Below, one piece after another: positions 8,921-19,608 of a stretch of DNA of 64,000 nucleotides. Both the position numbers and the translations under genes were made by a program. The stretch's first letter is position 1, and every line of letters starts with the position of its first letter. Under the pieces are notes generated by a model. The model made no database searches. It was not told where the DNA came from and saw nothing but the letters and a program-made list of their open reading frames with translations. Source of the DNA: Corynebacterium senegalense (GTDB taxonomy: Bacteria; Actinomycetota; Actinomycetes; Mycobacteriales; Mycobacteriaceae); the NCBI RefSeq assembly GCF_900411315.1, contig NZ_LS990887.1, positions 62,001 to 126,000 on the forward strand, read 5' to 3'.

Positions 8921-9619
8921 TTAGGCGGGGGAGACGCGCAAGGCGTGCATGAGCTCCTGGCGCAAAAGGACGCGCTTGCCGCTGTCGCCGGTGATGGCGA
9001 TGCAGCCGGCCTCCGGGTCGTTTTCGAGGGTGACCACCGAGTCCACCCCGATGCCCGCGTTGTTCAGCGCCGCGAACTGGACGTGATCGAGCTGGAGGAT
9101 CTCGCTCATCTGCACGATCTTGACCTTCACCGGGGCGTCGAGCTCGAGGTCGCTGGCTCGCTCGCCGAGGTCGATCGCGCCTGGCTCGTCCACGCCGAGC
9201 TCGCCGAGTGCGGGGATCGGGTTGCCGAAGGGGGAACGGTAGGGGTTGTCCAAAACGGCAACCACGCGCTTTTCCACCTCCATGCTCATCACGTGCTCCC
9301 AGCGGCACGCCTCCTCGTGGACCTGGGTGAGGTCCAGCTGGAGGACGTCGGTGAGGAGCCGCTCCGCGAGGCGGTGCTTGCGCATCACGGAGGTCGCGCG
9401 CTCGCGGCCGAGCTCCGTCAGCGACAGGGAGCGGTCCTCCTCGACCACAATCAGGCCGGCGCGTTCCATGCGCGCCACGGTCTGCGACACCGTCGGGCCC
9501 GACTGGTCCAGCCGCTCGGCGATCCGGGCGCGCAGCGGGACGATGCCCTCTTCCTCCAGCTCGTAGACGGTGCGGAGGTACATTTCGGTGGTGTCAACTA
9601 GGTCGCGCACGATGTTCAT
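8921..9619 (-). CDS. dtxR: Iron-dependent repressor DtxR
   Basis: Fe(II)-activated transcriptional repressor of 232 residues, closely matching diphtheria toxin repressor. The winged helix covers residues about 7-70. With an offset of 3 from C. diphtheriae DtxR, the metal ligands are all present: Met13, His82, Glu86, His101, Cys105, Glu108 and His109. The C-terminal SH3-like domain is present from about residue 150. It should repress iron uptake genes when iron is plentiful. galE follows in the same transcript. Confidence 0.96.
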   Translation of the reverse strand: MNIVRDLVDTTEMYLRTVYELEEEGIVPLRARIAERLDQSGPTVSQTVARMERAGLIVVEEDRSLSLTELGRERATSVMRKHRLAERLLTDVLQLDLTQVHEEACRWEHVMSMEVEKRVVAVLDNPYRSPFGNPIPALGELGVDEPGAIDLGERASDLELDAPVKVKIVQMSEILQLDHVQFAALNNAGIGVDSVVTLENDPEAGCIAITGDSGKRVLLRQELMHALRVSPA

Positions 9620-9687
9620 CCTTACCTGAAAACGCTATTCCTGGCGCCGCGGGGAAACGCGGCACCAGGTGGGCTGCCCATCACTTC

Positions 9688-9693
9688 ACTATA
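9688..9693 (-). promoter_or_regulatory. Probable -10 element of dtxR
   Basis: TATAGT on the minus strand (plus strand ACTATA) lies about 70 bases upstream of the dtxR start. No convincing -35 is seen, and the -35 position overlaps the sigB terminator hairpin. Confidence 0.4.
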
Positions 9694-9710
9694 AACGGCC
9701 CAAATGAAGA

Positions 9711-9757
9711 AAAGCACAGCCTATCGTAGCCGACGGGTTCGGCCGGGGCTGTGCTTT
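9711..9757 (-). terminator. Terminator after sigB
   Basis: AAAGCACAGCC (9711-9721) pairs perfectly with GGCTGTGCTTT (9747-9757), and the loop holds a second small stem GCCGA/TCGGC. On the minus strand the stem ends in TTTTCTT. A tandem CTCCGGGCTTT repeat at 9759-9779 lies between it and the sigB stop. Confidence 0.75.
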
Positions 9758-9814
9758 CTCCGGGCTTTCTCCGGGCTTTCGCCCGCGGGGTCGGCGGACA
9801 GGCGCCGAGGAGAG

Positions 9815-10810
9815 CTACAAGGCGTAGTCGCGGAGGCGATCCGCGCGGTCGCCGACGCGCAGCTTCGCCATCACCTCGCGCTCGATCTGGCGCACACGCT
9901 CGCGGGAGAGACCGAACTGGCGCCCGATTTGGTCTAGGGTGCGGGGGACGCCGTCGTCAAGCCCGTAGCGCAGGCGAATCACGTCCTGCTCCCGCTGCTC
10001 GAGGCCGTTGATGATGTCCTGGATGTCGTCGTGGCGCAGCGTCGAGACGACCGCGTCCTCGGCGTCGGTGGCCTCGGCGTCCTCGATGAAGTCACCCAGC
10101 GGGGCCTCCTCGTCCGCGCCGACGGGCATGTCCAGGCTCACCGGATCGCGCGACTGGCGCAGGAGCATCTCGATCTTGGACTCCTCGATGCCCGACTCCT
10201 CCGAGAGCTCCTCGTTCGTGGGTTCGCGGCCGAGGGACTGGTACATCTCGCGGCGGATGCGGGAGAGCTTGTTCACCTGCTCGACGAGGTGGACCGGCAG
10301 GCGGATGGTGCGCGACTGATCGGCCATGCCGCGGGTGATGGCCTGGCGGATCCACCAGGTGGCGTAGGTGGAGAACTTGAACCCCTTCGCGTAGTCGAAC
10401 TTCTCCATCGCGCGGATCAGGCCGAGGTTGCCCTCCTGGATGAGGTCAAGCAGCGGCATGCCGCGGCCGGTGTAGCGCTTGGCCAGCGAGACGACGAGGC
10501 GCAGGTTGGCCTCGAGGAGGTGGGCGCGCGCCTTGCGGCCCTGCTTGGCCAGGATCTTGTAGTCGCGCTTGCGGGCGCGGGTGAGCTGAACCTCCGGATC
10601 ATCGAGCAGGTGCTGCGCGTAGAGTCCCACCTCGATCTGCTGGGCGAGCTCCACCTCCTGCTCCGCGTCGAGTAGCGCCGTCTTCCCGATGCCGTTGAGG
10701 TACACGCGGACGAGATCCGCGGAGGGGTTGTCGTTCGTTTGGTTTCGGCGGCTGCCGCGGTCGACGTTTTCCTCTCCGTCGACTGCCTGAGCATGATCCG
10801 GTTGAGTCAT
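9815..10810 (-). CDS. sigB: Group 2 RNA polymerase sigma factor SigB
   Basis: Sigma-70 family protein of 331 residues with regions 1.2 to 4.2 but without the long N-terminal extension of SigA. Core region 2 motifs ([12 protein letters not shown]) and region 4.2 helix-turn-helix ([18 protein letters not shown]) are intact. SigB directs general stress and transition-phase genes in corynebacteria. The strong ribosome site TTTTAGGAGG precedes the ATG. A good ECF-type (SigH) promoter lies upstream, consistent with SigH control known in C. glutamicum. Confidence 0.95.
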   Translation of the reverse strand: MTQPDHAQAVDGEENVDRGSRRNQTNDNPSADLVRVYLNGIGKTALLDAEQEVELAQQIEVGLYAQHLLDDPEVQLTRARKRDYKILAKQGRKARAHLLEANLRLVVSLAKRYTGRGMPLLDLIQEGNLGLIRAMEKFDYAKGFKFSTYATWWIRQAITRGMADQSRTIRLPVHLVEQVNKLSRIRREMYQSLGREPTNEELSEESGIEESKIEMLLRQSRDPVSLDMPVGADEEAPLGDFIEDAEATDAEDAVVSTLRHDDIQDIINGLEQREQDVIRLRYGLDDGVPRTLDQIGRQFGLSRERVRQIEREVMAKLRVGDRADRLRDYAL

Positions 10811-10847
10811 GTGTGCGTGCCTCCTAAAACGATGAGTTCCTATCAGC

Positions 10848-10876
10848 CCAACGCATAAGCGCCCGCTTTTGTTCCC
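10848..10876 (-). promoter_or_regulatory. ECF (SigH-type) promoter of sigB
   Basis: On the minus strand GGGAAC (plus strand GTTCCC, 10871-10876) and CGTTGG (CCAACG, 10848-10853) are separated by exactly 17 bases, matching the SigH consensus GGAA(T/C)-N16-19-(C/T)GTT. Transcription would start about 30 bases before the sigB ATG. Confidence 0.7.
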
Positions 10877-10896
10877 GGGTCCAGGTTCAGGCGCGA

Positions 10897-11328
10897 TTAA
10901 GATTCAACGAGTACGGTGAACGGGCCCTCGTTGACGCTTTCCACCCTCATCATCGCGCCGAACCGGCCCTCCTCCACGTGGATGCCGCGCTCGCGCAGCT
11001 CCCCAGCGATCTTCTCGATCACCGGCTCCGCGACTTCCCCCGGCGCCGCGTTCGACCACGAGGGGCGCCGCCCCTTCGCCGTGCGGCCCATCAGGGTGAA
11101 CTGGCTGACCAGCAGGACGGGGGCGCCGGCCTCCTCCACGCTGCGCTCGCCCTCGAGGATGCGCAGCTCCGCGATCTTGCGCGCCACCACGCGCCACGCG
11201 TCCGGGTCGTCCTCGCGGCCCACGCCGACGAGGGCGAGCACGCCGCCTTCGGGGCAGTCGATCGATCCGACGACCTCCCCCTCGACGGTGACGGAGGCGC
11301 TGGAGACGCGGGTCAGTACGGCTTTCAC
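10897..11328 (-). CDS. dtd: D-aminoacyl-tRNA deacylase Dtd
   Basis: Proofreading enzyme of 143 residues that hydrolyses D-amino acids from mischarged tRNA in the cytoplasm. The two family signatures are present: SQFTLMG near residue 81 and the cross-subunit NEGPFT near residue 135, where most members have GPVT. Length is normal for the family. It lies 86 bases upstream of sigB on the same strand. Confidence 0.93.
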   Translation of the reverse strand: MKAVLTRVSSASVTVEGEVVGSIDCPEGGVLALVGVGREDDPDAWRVVARKIAELRILEGERSVEEAGAPVLLVSQFTLMGRTAKGRRPSWSNAAPGEVAEPVIEKIAGELRERGIHVEEGRFGAMMRVESVNEGPFTVLVES

Positions 11329-11374
11329 GGGCAGTTCCCTTCCTCTCGGTGGTTGGTGGTGCGCGGCGCCGCCG

Positions 11375-12904
11375 CTAGGCGACGACCTCGGCGATGTCCG
11401 CGGGGACGACGAGGCCGTGGCGGACCAGGTCGACGACCGCCGCCGCGGCCGAGGCGGCGAACGCCTCGCTGTCGACGCCGTTGGAGACAGCCCACAGGTC
11501 CACCACGTCGCGCAGCGGCAGCCCCTGCGGGTGCAGGCCCGCCACGATCGCGCGCAGCCCGGCGTCTATCTCGTGGCTGAAGCGCGGCCCCTCGGTGCGC
11601 GTCAGGCGGATCACGCGCGGGGTGAACCCCATGCCCGCCTCGTGGTCGGCCACGCCGACCTCCTCCACGGCGACGCCGGGGCGGACGAGGTAGCGGGCGT
11701 CGAGGACGGTGTCGGTGGTGGCGTCGCGAAGCCACGCGGCGCGCTCGAAATACTCGGCCACCTCGGGGGCGAGCGGGTCGGTGAACGGCTGGGTGAGCTC
11801 CTCGGCCGTGATCTCCGTGGGGGCGTCGCCGATGTCGCGGAGGAAGACCCAGCCGAAGCCGATGGCGCGCACGCCCTCGTCGCGGAAGTGGCGCAGCCAG
11901 CGCAGGGTGCGCTCGACGCCCTCCCGGGAGCGGGGATCGATGGATTCGTCCCTGAGCCAGGTGGAGACGTACATCCCGGGGTCGACGACATCGCGCTGCA
12001 GCACCCAGGCGGACACGCCGCGCTCGGGGAGCCAGGACGCGACGCGCTGGCCCCAGCTCTGCTCGGCCGTGTGCACCCACGCGCCAAGGATGTGCGCGGT
12101 GCCGCCCGGGGCAAGGTGACCCGGGGCCTCACCCACGACGAGCTCCGTCGCGCCGTCGAGCGAGAGCCCCGAATCGCGGTAGACGTGCCCGACCTCGGGC
12201 AGGCCCACCACGAAGGGCGGGTTCGCCACGATGCGGTCGAAGCGCTGCCCGGCCACGGGCTCGAACCACGCGCCCTCGCGCAGCTCCACGTTGCCCACGC
12301 CGTTGCCCGCCAGGTTCGCCTCCGCCAGCTCGAGCGCCCGGCGGTGCAGGTCCGTGCCCACGACCCGCTGGGCGCACGCGGACTGCGCTATCGCCTGCAC
12401 CCCGGAGCCGGTCCCCAGGTCCAGCACCGACTCCACCGGCGAGCACGGCACCGCCCCGAGCAGGGACAGCGAGGCGGAACCGACGCCGAGCACGTGGTCG
12501 GGGCCGGGGACGTGAGCCGTCGTAGAGGCGTCCAGGTCCGAGACGATGAGCCGGTTCTCACCCGCGATGACGTGGGGGCGCACGTCGAGCGCGACCTGCA
12601 CCTCGCCGGACGGCAGCCGGGTGGCGAGGGTGGCGTCGAGAAGCGAAAGGGCGAGGCGGGAGCCGAGCAGCTCCGCGAGGGCCTCGGCGGAGATCGGCTC
12701 GCGCAGGAGGAAGAAGCGGATCAGGCGCGAAAGCTCCGAGCCGTCCGCGCACGCGGCGAAGACGACGCCGGGCTCGCCGCGGTAGAGCGCCTCCGTGGCG
12801 TCGGGGCCGAGGTGGGCGGAGACGGACTCGTTGGTGAAGCCGGCGGCGTCGAGCGCGGCGCGCAGCTCGGCGACGGCGGCGGGCAGGGAGGGCACCTCGG
12901 GCAC
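11375..12904 (-). CDS. SAM-dependent methyltransferase of the N5-Gln/N6-Ade/RsmC-like type
   Basis: Protein of 509 residues conserved in actinobacteria. The SAM-binding motif LDLGTGSG is at residues 161-168 and the catalytic NPPF at 228-231, as in enzymes that methylate amino groups of nucleobases or glutamine. An N-terminal alpha-helical region (about 1-130) and a long C-terminal region (from about 330) flank the catalytic domain. A role in rRNA or protein methylation is likely, but the target is unknown. It sits 46 bases upstream of dtd on the same strand. Confidence 0.75.
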   Translation of the reverse strand: MPEVPSLPAAVAELRAALDAAGFTNESVSAHLGPDATEALYRGEPGVVFAACADGSELSRLIRFFLLREPISAEALAELLGSRLALSLLDATLATRLPSGEVQVALDVRPHVIAGENRLIVSDLDASTTAHVPGPDHVLGVGSASLSLLGAVPCSPVESVLDLGTGSGVQAIAQSACAQRVVGTDLHRRALELAEANLAGNGVGNVELREGAWFEPVAGQRFDRIVANPPFVVGLPEVGHVYRDSGLSLDGATELVVGEAPGHLAPGGTAHILGAWVHTAEQSWGQRVASWLPERGVSAWVLQRDVVDPGMYVSTWLRDESIDPRSREGVERTLRWLRHFRDEGVRAIGFGWVFLRDIGDAPTEITAEELTQPFTDPLAPEVAEYFERAAWLRDATTDTVLDARYLVRPGVAVEEVGVADHEAGMGFTPRVIRLTRTEGPRFSHEIDAGLRAIVAGLHPQGLPLRDVVDLWAVSNGVDSEAFAASAAAAVVDLVRHGLVVPADIAEVVA

Positions 12905-12929
12905 AGGGGGCTCCTTCGTGAAGCGGGGG

Positions 12930-13379
12930 CTAGTCGTCGTGCTCGATGATAGTGGGGGCGTCCTGCGCCGCGGAAGCCCCGCCGAGCTCTCGCCGGCGCT
13001 GCGCCTCCAGGCGGTACTGCTCGCGGGCCACCGCTGGCTTGTACACGTTGCGCGAGCGGGCGTCGCGCTTCTCGCCCTGCCCGTTGCCGATCATCACGGC
13101 GACCCAGGGCAGCGGCACCGAGATGACGAACAACGCCCCCGCCAGCCACCAGTTGCCCAGGTACCACGCGAAGAAGATGGACAGCAGGATGAATGGCAAC
13201 CGCAGCATCTGGATGACCATGTACACGCGCTCCCGGCTGCGCAGGTTCTGCTCGGGCGAGCGCGTGGCGTCGGTGATCAGCTCCCTGCGGCGCGGGCGCC
13301 ACCAGCGGCGGCGGCGCGGAGCGGCCTCGGCCTCCACGTCGACCGCCGGGCCGTCGAAGTGCTCGCCTGCCGTGCTCAT
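12930..13379 (-). CDS. DUF3099 membrane protein
   Basis: Protein of 149 residues with a basic N-terminal block (RRRRWWRPRRR), the DUF3099 entry LITDATRSPEQNLRSRERVYM, and two adjacent transmembrane segments at roughly residues 56-74 and 78-98, then a charged C-terminal tail. Function unknown. A -10-like TACCGT ends 8 bases before the ATG, suggesting leaderless transcription. The gene upstream on the plus side is divergent. Confidence 0.75.
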   Translation of the reverse strand: MSTAGEHFDGPAVDVEAEAAPRRRRWWRPRRRELITDATRSPEQNLRSRERVYMVIQMLRLPFILLSIFFAWYLGNWWLAGALFVISVPLPWVAVMIGNGQGEKRDARSRNVYKPAVAREQYRLEAQRRRELGGASAAQDAPTIIEHDD

Positions 13380-13459
13380 GTTCGACCACGGTAGTCCTAC
13401 CCGGCCAGCCCGACCAGCACGGCTTAATTTCTCGCCCGAATTGGGGCATGATGGTGGGC

Positions 13460-13705
13460 GTGAATACGACGACGAAGACCCTTGAGCGCCCGGATTTGAG
13501 GGAGGACGCCTCGTCTACCACCGACGACGGCACCCCCAAGTTTTTCCATTACGTGAAGAAGGACCAGATCGTGGATTCCGCGATCTCGGGCAAGATGGTC
13601 GTCGCCCTGTGCGGGGAGACCTTCCCCGTGAAGAAGCAGGCCAAGCCGGGTTCGCCGGTGTGCCCCGACTGCGAGCGCATTTACAAGGGGCTGCGTCGTA
13701 AGTGA
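13460..13705 (+). CDS. DUF3039 small zinc-ribbon-like protein
   Basis: Protein of 81 residues with a C-x(16)-C-x2-C arrangement (LCGETFP, then SPVCPDCERIY) typical of DUF3039, which suggests metal binding. I place the start at GTG 13460 because CATGAT (13447-13452) looks like a -10 element with a 7-base spacer to it; an in-frame ATG at 13448 would add four residues. The stop overlaps the start of the downstream helicase (GTGA), so the two are translationally coupled. Confidence 0.75.
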   Translation: MNTTTKTLERPDLREDASSTTDDGTPKFFHYVKKDQIVDSAISGKMVVALCGETFPVKKQAKPGSPVCPDCERIYKGLRRK

Positions 13706-15450
13706 CCCAGTCCGCCACCGGGCCTTCGCTGCGCAAATGGCAGCAGGAGGCCTTTGATTCGTTTATGGCCACCAAGCCGCGCGACTTCCTCGCCGTGGCG
13801 ACCCCGGGCGCCGGCAAGACGACCTACGCGCTGACGCTGGCCAGCACGCTTGTCGACGACAAGACAGTGCAGCGCGTCATCGTCGTCGTCCCGACCGAGC
13901 ACCTGAAACACCAGTGGTCCGAGTCCGCGAAGCGCTTCGGCCTGTCCCTGGACCCAAATTTCACGAACTCATCCGCGGTCAACGCGGCATACGACGGCAT
14001 CGTGGTCACCTACGCCCAGGTGGGCATGCACCCCTTCAAGCACCGCGCCGTGGCCTCGGCCCGCCGCACGCTCGTCATCCTCGACGAGATCCACCACGCC
14101 GGCGACGCGAAGAGCTGGGGCGACGGCGTGCGCGAGGCCTACGATGACGCCGAGCACCGCCTCGCGCTGACCGGCACGCCGTTCCGCTCGGACGACTCGG
14201 CCATCCCCTTCGTGCGCTACGAGGAGGACGGCGACGGCCACCTGGTCAGCCAGTCCGACTACACCTACGGCTACTCGCACGCGCTTGCCGACGGCGTCGT
14301 CCGCCCCGTCGTCTTCCTCGCCTACTCCGGCGAGGCGCAGTGGAAGGACTCCGCGGGCGAGGAGTACTCCGCCCGCCTCGGCGAGCCCCTCAACGCAGAG
14401 CAGACGGCGCGGGCCTGGAAGACGGCTCTGGACCCGAAGGGCGACTGGATCGCCGCGGTGCTCCAGGCGGCCCACACGCGCCTACTGAAGCTGCGCGCCC
14501 ACATCCCGGACGCCGGCGGGCTGGTCATCGCCACCGACACGACCACCGCCCGCGCCTACGCGAAGATCCTCTCGTCGATCAGCTCGACGCCCGTGACCGT
14601 CGTCCTCTCCGACGAGGCCGGGTCCTCGACGCGCATCGACGAATTCTCGGCCTCAACCACCGAGTGGATGGTGGCCGTGCGCATGGTCTCCGAGGGCGTC
14701 GACGTGCCCCGGCTCGCCGTGGGCGTCTACGCCACCTCGGCGTCGACCCCGCTGTTCTTCGCCCAGGCTATCGGCCGCTTCGTCCGCTCGCGGCGCCCGG
14801 GCGAGTCCGCCTCGGTGTTCCTGCCCTCCGTCCCGGTGCTTCTGCGCCTGGCCGAGGAGATGGAAGTCTCGCGCGACCACGTGCTGGGCAAGCCGCACCG
14901 CGAGTCCGGCTGGTCGGACGAGCTGCTGGAGCAGGCCAACCAGACACGCAACGAGCCCGACGAGCTCTCCGGCTACCAGTCCATCGGCGCGTCGGCGGAG
15001 CTCGACTCGCTCATCTTCGACGGCTCATCCTACGGAACGGCCACCGTCGCCGGCTCCGCCGAGGAGCAGGACTTCCTCGGCCTGCCCGGGCTTCTCGACG
15101 CCGAGCAGGTGAAGCTCCTGCTGCGCAAGCGCCAGGCGGACCAGCTGGACGCGCGCGACGCCGAGGCGAAGGCGCGCAAGGCCGCCGAGCGCGAGGCGCG
15201 CGAGCGGGCGGCCGTTCTGGGAACCACGATCACGCCGAAGCCCGCCCAGCCCGGCGGCAAGAGCGCCGTGGACGAGATCGCGGACCTGCGCCGCGAGCTG
15301 AACGCCCGCGTCTCCATCGTGGCGGGCAAGACGGGGCGCCCGCACGGGGCGATCCACACCGAGGTGCGCAAGGCGTGCGGTGGCCCGCCCACCGCCTTGT
15401 GCAGCGCCGAGCAGCTGCGCGACCGCATCGCCTACCTGCGGGACTGGTAG
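13702..15450 (+). CDS. DEAD/DEAH-box (SF2, type III restriction-like) helicase
   Basis: ATPase/helicase of 582 residues starting at GTG 13702, overlapping the DUF3039 stop by four bases. Motif I TPGAGKTT is near residue 35, the DEIH box (LVILDEIHHAGD) near 126, motif III LTGTPFRSD near 153, and motif VI AQAIGRFVRSRRPGE near 353. The C-terminal 130 residues are charged and helical. Similar to UvrB/RecG-like SF2 enzymes acting on DNA, but the cellular role is not established. The constant DUF3039-helicase pairing suggests a shared function. Confidence 0.8.
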   Translation: MTQSATGPSLRKWQQEAFDSFMATKPRDFLAVATPGAGKTTYALTLASTLVDDKTVQRVIVVVPTEHLKHQWSESAKRFGLSLDPNFTNSSAVNAAYDGIVVTYAQVGMHPFKHRAVASARRTLVILDEIHHAGDAKSWGDGVREAYDDAEHRLALTGTPFRSDDSAIPFVRYEEDGDGHLVSQSDYTYGYSHALADGVVRPVVFLAYSGEAQWKDSAGEEYSARLGEPLNAEQTARAWKTALDPKGDWIAAVLQAAHTRLLKLRAHIPDAGGLVIATDTTTARAYAKILSSISSTPVTVVLSDEAGSSTRIDEFSASTTEWMVAVRMVSEGVDVPRLAVGVYATSASTPLFFAQAIGRFVRSRRPGESASVFLPSVPVLLRLAEEMEVSRDHVLGKPHRESGWSDELLEQANQTRNEPDELSGYQSIGASAELDSLIFDGSSYGTATVAGSAEEQDFLGLPGLLDAEQVKLLLRKRQADQLDARDAEAKARKAAEREARERAAVLGTTITPKPAQPGGKSAVDEIADLRRELNARVSIVAGKTGRPHGAIHTEVRKACGGPPTALCSAEQLRDRIAYLRDW

Positions 15451-15512
15451 CGGCCGCGCCAGGTCACCCTGGGCTCGGCAAGCTCTCCCGCGGGAGGCGG
15501 TCCTCTGCCATA

Positions 15513-15998
15513 ATGGGTAGCCACCTCGATCCAACGGAAGGAACAGCGACGAACTACACCGAGATCATGGAGTCCGAGCCCGCGCCGCTCGACGGGGCGG
15601 CAGTCGGCGCAGTCGAGCGCTTCTTCGGCGCTGCGTTGCCGGGCGACTACCGGGAGTTTCTCACCACGCACGGCGGCGGCCGTGTGCGCCTCGACCACGG
15701 CTACATCCTCGACGGGGACGGGGAGGTGGACCTCACCCTCGACAGCCTGTACGGCGGCGAGGAGAACGACATCGTCGCCCTCAACGAAGACATGGCGCTC
15801 GACTTCGAGCTCCCCGAGGCGACCATGGCGATCGGGGAGGGGCAGTCGGGCTTTCACGAGCTCTTCCTGCTCCACCGCGACGGCAGCGTGAGCATCTGGG
15901 AACCCGAGTACGCCGAGGACAACGACCCGCCCCGCATCCTCGCTGATAGCTTCTCGGGGTTCCTCGTACTGCTGGCGGCGGACCCGGGGGAGAGCTAA
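15513..15998 (+). CDS. SMI1/KNR4 family protein
   Basis: Protein of up to 161 residues with the SMI1/KNR4 fold pattern (LPGDYREFLTTHGGG, LDHGYILDGDG, and a C-terminal FSGFL segment). Many bacterial members are immunity proteins against contact-dependent or polymorphic toxins, but no toxin gene is adjacent. The start is uncertain: the ATG at 15513 lies inside a possible -10 element (CATAAT, 15509-15514), a GGAAGGA motif at 15536-15542 has no normal start codon at proper spacing, and ATG 15567 would give 143 residues that still hold the whole domain. Confidence 0.65.
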   Translation: MGSHLDPTEGTATNYTEIMESEPAPLDGAAVGAVERFFGAALPGDYREFLTTHGGGRVRLDHGYILDGDGEVDLTLDSLYGGEENDIVALNEDMALDFELPEATMAIGEGQSGFHELFLLHRDGSVSIWEPEYAEDNDPPRILADSFSGFLVLLAADPGES

Positions 15999-16014
15999 GG
16001 GCGCACGCACAAAG

Positions 16015-16045
16015 AAAAGGGCACCCACCGTGGGTGCCCCTTTTA
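16015..16045. terminator. Bidirectional terminator between the SMI1 gene and sigA
   Basis: GGGCACCCA (16019-16027) pairs perfectly with TGGGTGCCC (16031-16039), with A-rich sequence on the left and CTTTTA on the right, so it can end transcription of both convergent genes. Confidence 0.85.
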
Positions 16046-16051
16046 CGCGCC

Positions 16052-17485
<1,434 letters not shown>

Positions 17486-17536
17486 GTACGCCCTTTCGCC
17501 TTGTCGGTACTTGCGTTCCGCACTCTTAGACACCCC

Positions 17537-17542
17537 AGAGTA
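17537..17542 (-). promoter_or_regulatory. Possible -10 element of sigA
   Basis: TACTCT on the minus strand (plus strand AGAGTA) lies about 50 bases before the sigA GTG. The -35 is poor, and the 220-base gap to ppgK could hold other promoters. Confidence 0.35.
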
Positions 17543-17705
17543 CGCAAACGGGGTTGCATTTTCATGACCGACATGATTAACGGCCGCGGCGACGCTCCTA
17601 TTCCGGGATTGCGTTACCGCGGGATGTATCTCAGTTCGTCGCACCACCGTACCCGAACCCGCGAGAGCGCAGGGCGTCGGGTCGGTCACGCTTCACGACG
17701 CCTAC

Positions 17706-18491
17706 CTACGGCGCCACGTGCCTGGCCGCCGCCATCGCCGCGCCGACGATCCCGGCCCGGTTGCGCAGGCGGGCGGGGTGGACGGGCGTGGTGACGTCGA
17801 GAAGCGGGACCCACTTGTCCGCCTTGCGCGAGATTCCGCCGCCGACAATGAAGGCCGCGGGGTTGAACAGCCTCTCGTACTCGAGCAGGACGGTGCTGAC
17901 GCGGCCCGCCCACTCCTCGTAGCTGAGCTCCTCGCGGTCCTTGACCGCCGAGGAGGCGATGTGCTCGGCCTCGCGGCCGTCGATGATCATGTGGCCGAGC
18001 TCCGTGTTGGCGAAGAGCTCGCCGTCGGCGAAGAAGGCGGAGCCGATGCCCGTGCCGAAGGTGAGGAAGATGACGGCGCCCTCCCGGGCGGCGGCCTCGC
18101 CGTGGGCGACCTCGGCCAGGCCGGCGGCGTCGGCGTCGTTGAGCACGGCGATCCCGCGGTCCCCGAGGTGGGCGAACAGCAGGTCGTGGCAGTTCGTCCC
18201 GACCCAGGACGGGTCGATGTTCGCCGCGGTCAGCGCGACCTGGTCCTTGATCACCGAGGGCAGGGTGACGCCGACGGGGCCGTTCCAGCCGGCCTCCTCG
18301 ACGATCTGCGCGACCGTCGCCGCCACTGCCTCCGGGGTGGCTGGCTGGGGCGTGGCGATCTTGCGACGGTCACCGACGAACTCGCCGGTGGAGAGGTCCA
18401 CCACGGCGCCCTTGATGCCGGATCCGCCCACGTCCACCCCGAACGCGCGGGAGTCTGTGCCGGACGGGGAGGAAGCTTCTGCCTGTGCCAT
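17706..18491 (-). CDS. ppgK: Polyphosphate glucokinase PpgK (ROK family)
   Basis: ROK-family kinase of 261 residues that phosphorylates glucose using polyphosphate or ATP. The phosphate-binding GVDVGGSGIKGAVVD is near residue 18, catalytic Asp in VLNDADAAG near 137, and the second phosphate loop FLTFGTGIGSAFF near 163. Length and the GTGIGSA motif fit actinobacterial PpgK. The ATG at 18491 lies 7 bases after TATGCT, pointing to a leaderless mRNA. It is divergent from suhB and followed on the same strand by sigA. Confidence 0.93.
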   Translation of the reverse strand: MAQAEASSPSGTDSRAFGVDVGGSGIKGAVVDLSTGEFVGDRRKIATPQPATPEAVAATVAQIVEEAGWNGPVGVTLPSVIKDQVALTAANIDPSWVGTNCHDLLFAHLGDRGIAVLNDADAAGLAEVAHGEAAAREGAVIFLTFGTGIGSAFFADGELFANTELGHMIIDGREAEHIASSAVKDREELSYEEWAGRVSTVLLEYERLFNPAAFIVGGGISRKADKWVPLLDVTTPVHPARLRNRAGIVGAAMAAARHVAP

Positions 18492-18498
18492 GCGCGTA

Positions 18499-18567
18499 AG
18501 CATACAAAAGCTGCTCGCGGGTGGCCGGGCGAGCGAGGGTGCGCGTTACCAATGCGTGGGGCACCAT
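18499..18567. promoter_or_regulatory. Divergent leaderless-type promoters of ppgK and suhB
   Basis: Minus strand: TATGCT (AGCATA at 18499-18504) with a 7-base spacer to the ppgK ATG. Plus strand: CACCAT (18562-18567) with a 7-base spacer to the suhB ATG; this second element is a weaker match. Confidence 0.5.
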
Positions 18568-18574
18568 GGGCCGC

Positions 18575-19447
18575 ATGACGCCGAACGAACCGAAGAGCAC
18601 CGAACCGACAGACCGCCCAAGCAACGCCGAGCTGCGGGACCTCTGCGTCCGCCTCGCGGAGGGGGCGGCGGAGCTGGTGGCCAGCCGCCGCGCCGCGCTG
18701 ACCGAGGGCGGGCGAGCGATCGCCTCGCAGTCCAAGTCGAGCGAGGTCGACCCCGTCACGGAGGTGGACAAGGCTGCCGAGCGCCACATCGTAGAGCGCC
18801 TCGCCGCGCTGCGCCCCGGTGACGGCGTGCTCGGCGAGGAGGGCGCCAACCGGGCGTCCGCGACGGGGGTCGAGTGGATCGTCGACCCCATCGACGGCAC
18901 CGTCAACTTCCTCTACGGCCTGCCCTCCTATGCGGTGTCGGTGGCCGCGGCCGTCGACGGCCGGCTCGTCGCGGGGGCGGTGCACAACGCCGCGACGGGG
19001 GAGAGCTACAGCGCCGCCGCGGGGCTGGGAGCCACGGTGCGGCGCGGCGGAACCACCAGCGCGATCGGCGCCTCGCGGGCCGCCGAGGTCTCCCGCGCGC
19101 TCGTGGCCACGGGTTTCTCCTACGATGCGGGGTGGAGGCGTCGCCAAGCGGACATGCTCTCCGCGGTCCTGCCCGAGGTGCGCGACATCCGGCGGATGGG
19201 CTCGGCGGCGCTCGACCTCTGCGCGGTCGCCGAGGGCAGGGTCGACGCCTACTACGAGCACGGCACCCACCCGTGGGACTGGGCCGCCGGCGCGGTCATC
19301 GCGAGTGAGGCGGGCGCCGCCGTCCACCACCCGGGCCTGCGCGACGAGGAGGCGCCCGGTGCCGTCGTCACCGCCGCCGCGCCCGGAATCGCCGCGGACC
19401 TCGCCGGCCTCCTCGACGCGGCGGGCGCGCTGAACCCGCTCGGCTAA
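18575..19447 (+). CDS. suhB: Inositol monophosphatase family protein SuhB
   Basis: Mg-dependent phosphatase of 290 residues, probably releasing free inositol from inositol phosphate for phosphatidylinositol and mycothiol synthesis. Signatures: EEG in VLGEEGANR, the metal-binding WIVDPIDGTVNFLYGLP near residue 105, and the C-terminal HPWDWAAGAVIASEAG near 230. The ATG at 18575 is chosen over an upstream in-frame GTG for promoter reasons. Position next to ppgK and sigA is conserved in mycobacteria. Confidence 0.9.
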   Translation: MTPNEPKSTEPTDRPSNAELRDLCVRLAEGAAELVASRRAALTEGGRAIASQSKSSEVDPVTEVDKAAERHIVERLAALRPGDGVLGEEGANRASATGVEWIVDPIDGTVNFLYGLPSYAVSVAAAVDGRLVAGAVHNAATGESYSAAAGLGATVRRGGTTSAIGASRAAEVSRALVATGFSYDAGWRRRQADMLSAVLPEVRDIRRMGSAALDLCAVAEGRVDAYYEHGTHPWDWAAGAVIASEAGAAVHHPGLRDEEAPGAVVTAAAPGIAADLAGLLDAAGALNPLG

Positions 19448-19490
19448 ACACTCGCCCGGGCGCGTCGAATACCCCTGTTCACCTGCGAAG

Positions 19491-19519
19491 ATGACAGGGT
19501 GTGCACGATGCTTTACTAT
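19491..19519 (+). promoter_or_regulatory. Strong sigma-A promoter of the DUF4193 gene
   Basis: ATGACA (19491-19496), a 17-base spacer and TACTAT (19514-19519). The expected transcript starts near 19526 and opens with a stem GAAAAGC (19526-19532) / GCTTTTC (19547-19553) in a leader of about 80 bases. Confidence 0.6.
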
Positions 19520-19608
19520 TCCGCTGAAAAGCGTACATAAGGGGCCGCTTTTCGCTGGTAGCGAGACGGTCATGAGGCACAAAGCACCAAGCTCTAAGGA
19601 GAGTCACG

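Noticed and set aside
17486..17689. Upstream extension of sigA by 68 codons
   Set aside because: It crosses the likely promoter and has no ribosome site, whereas GTG 17485 has AAGGGCG and matches related proteins.
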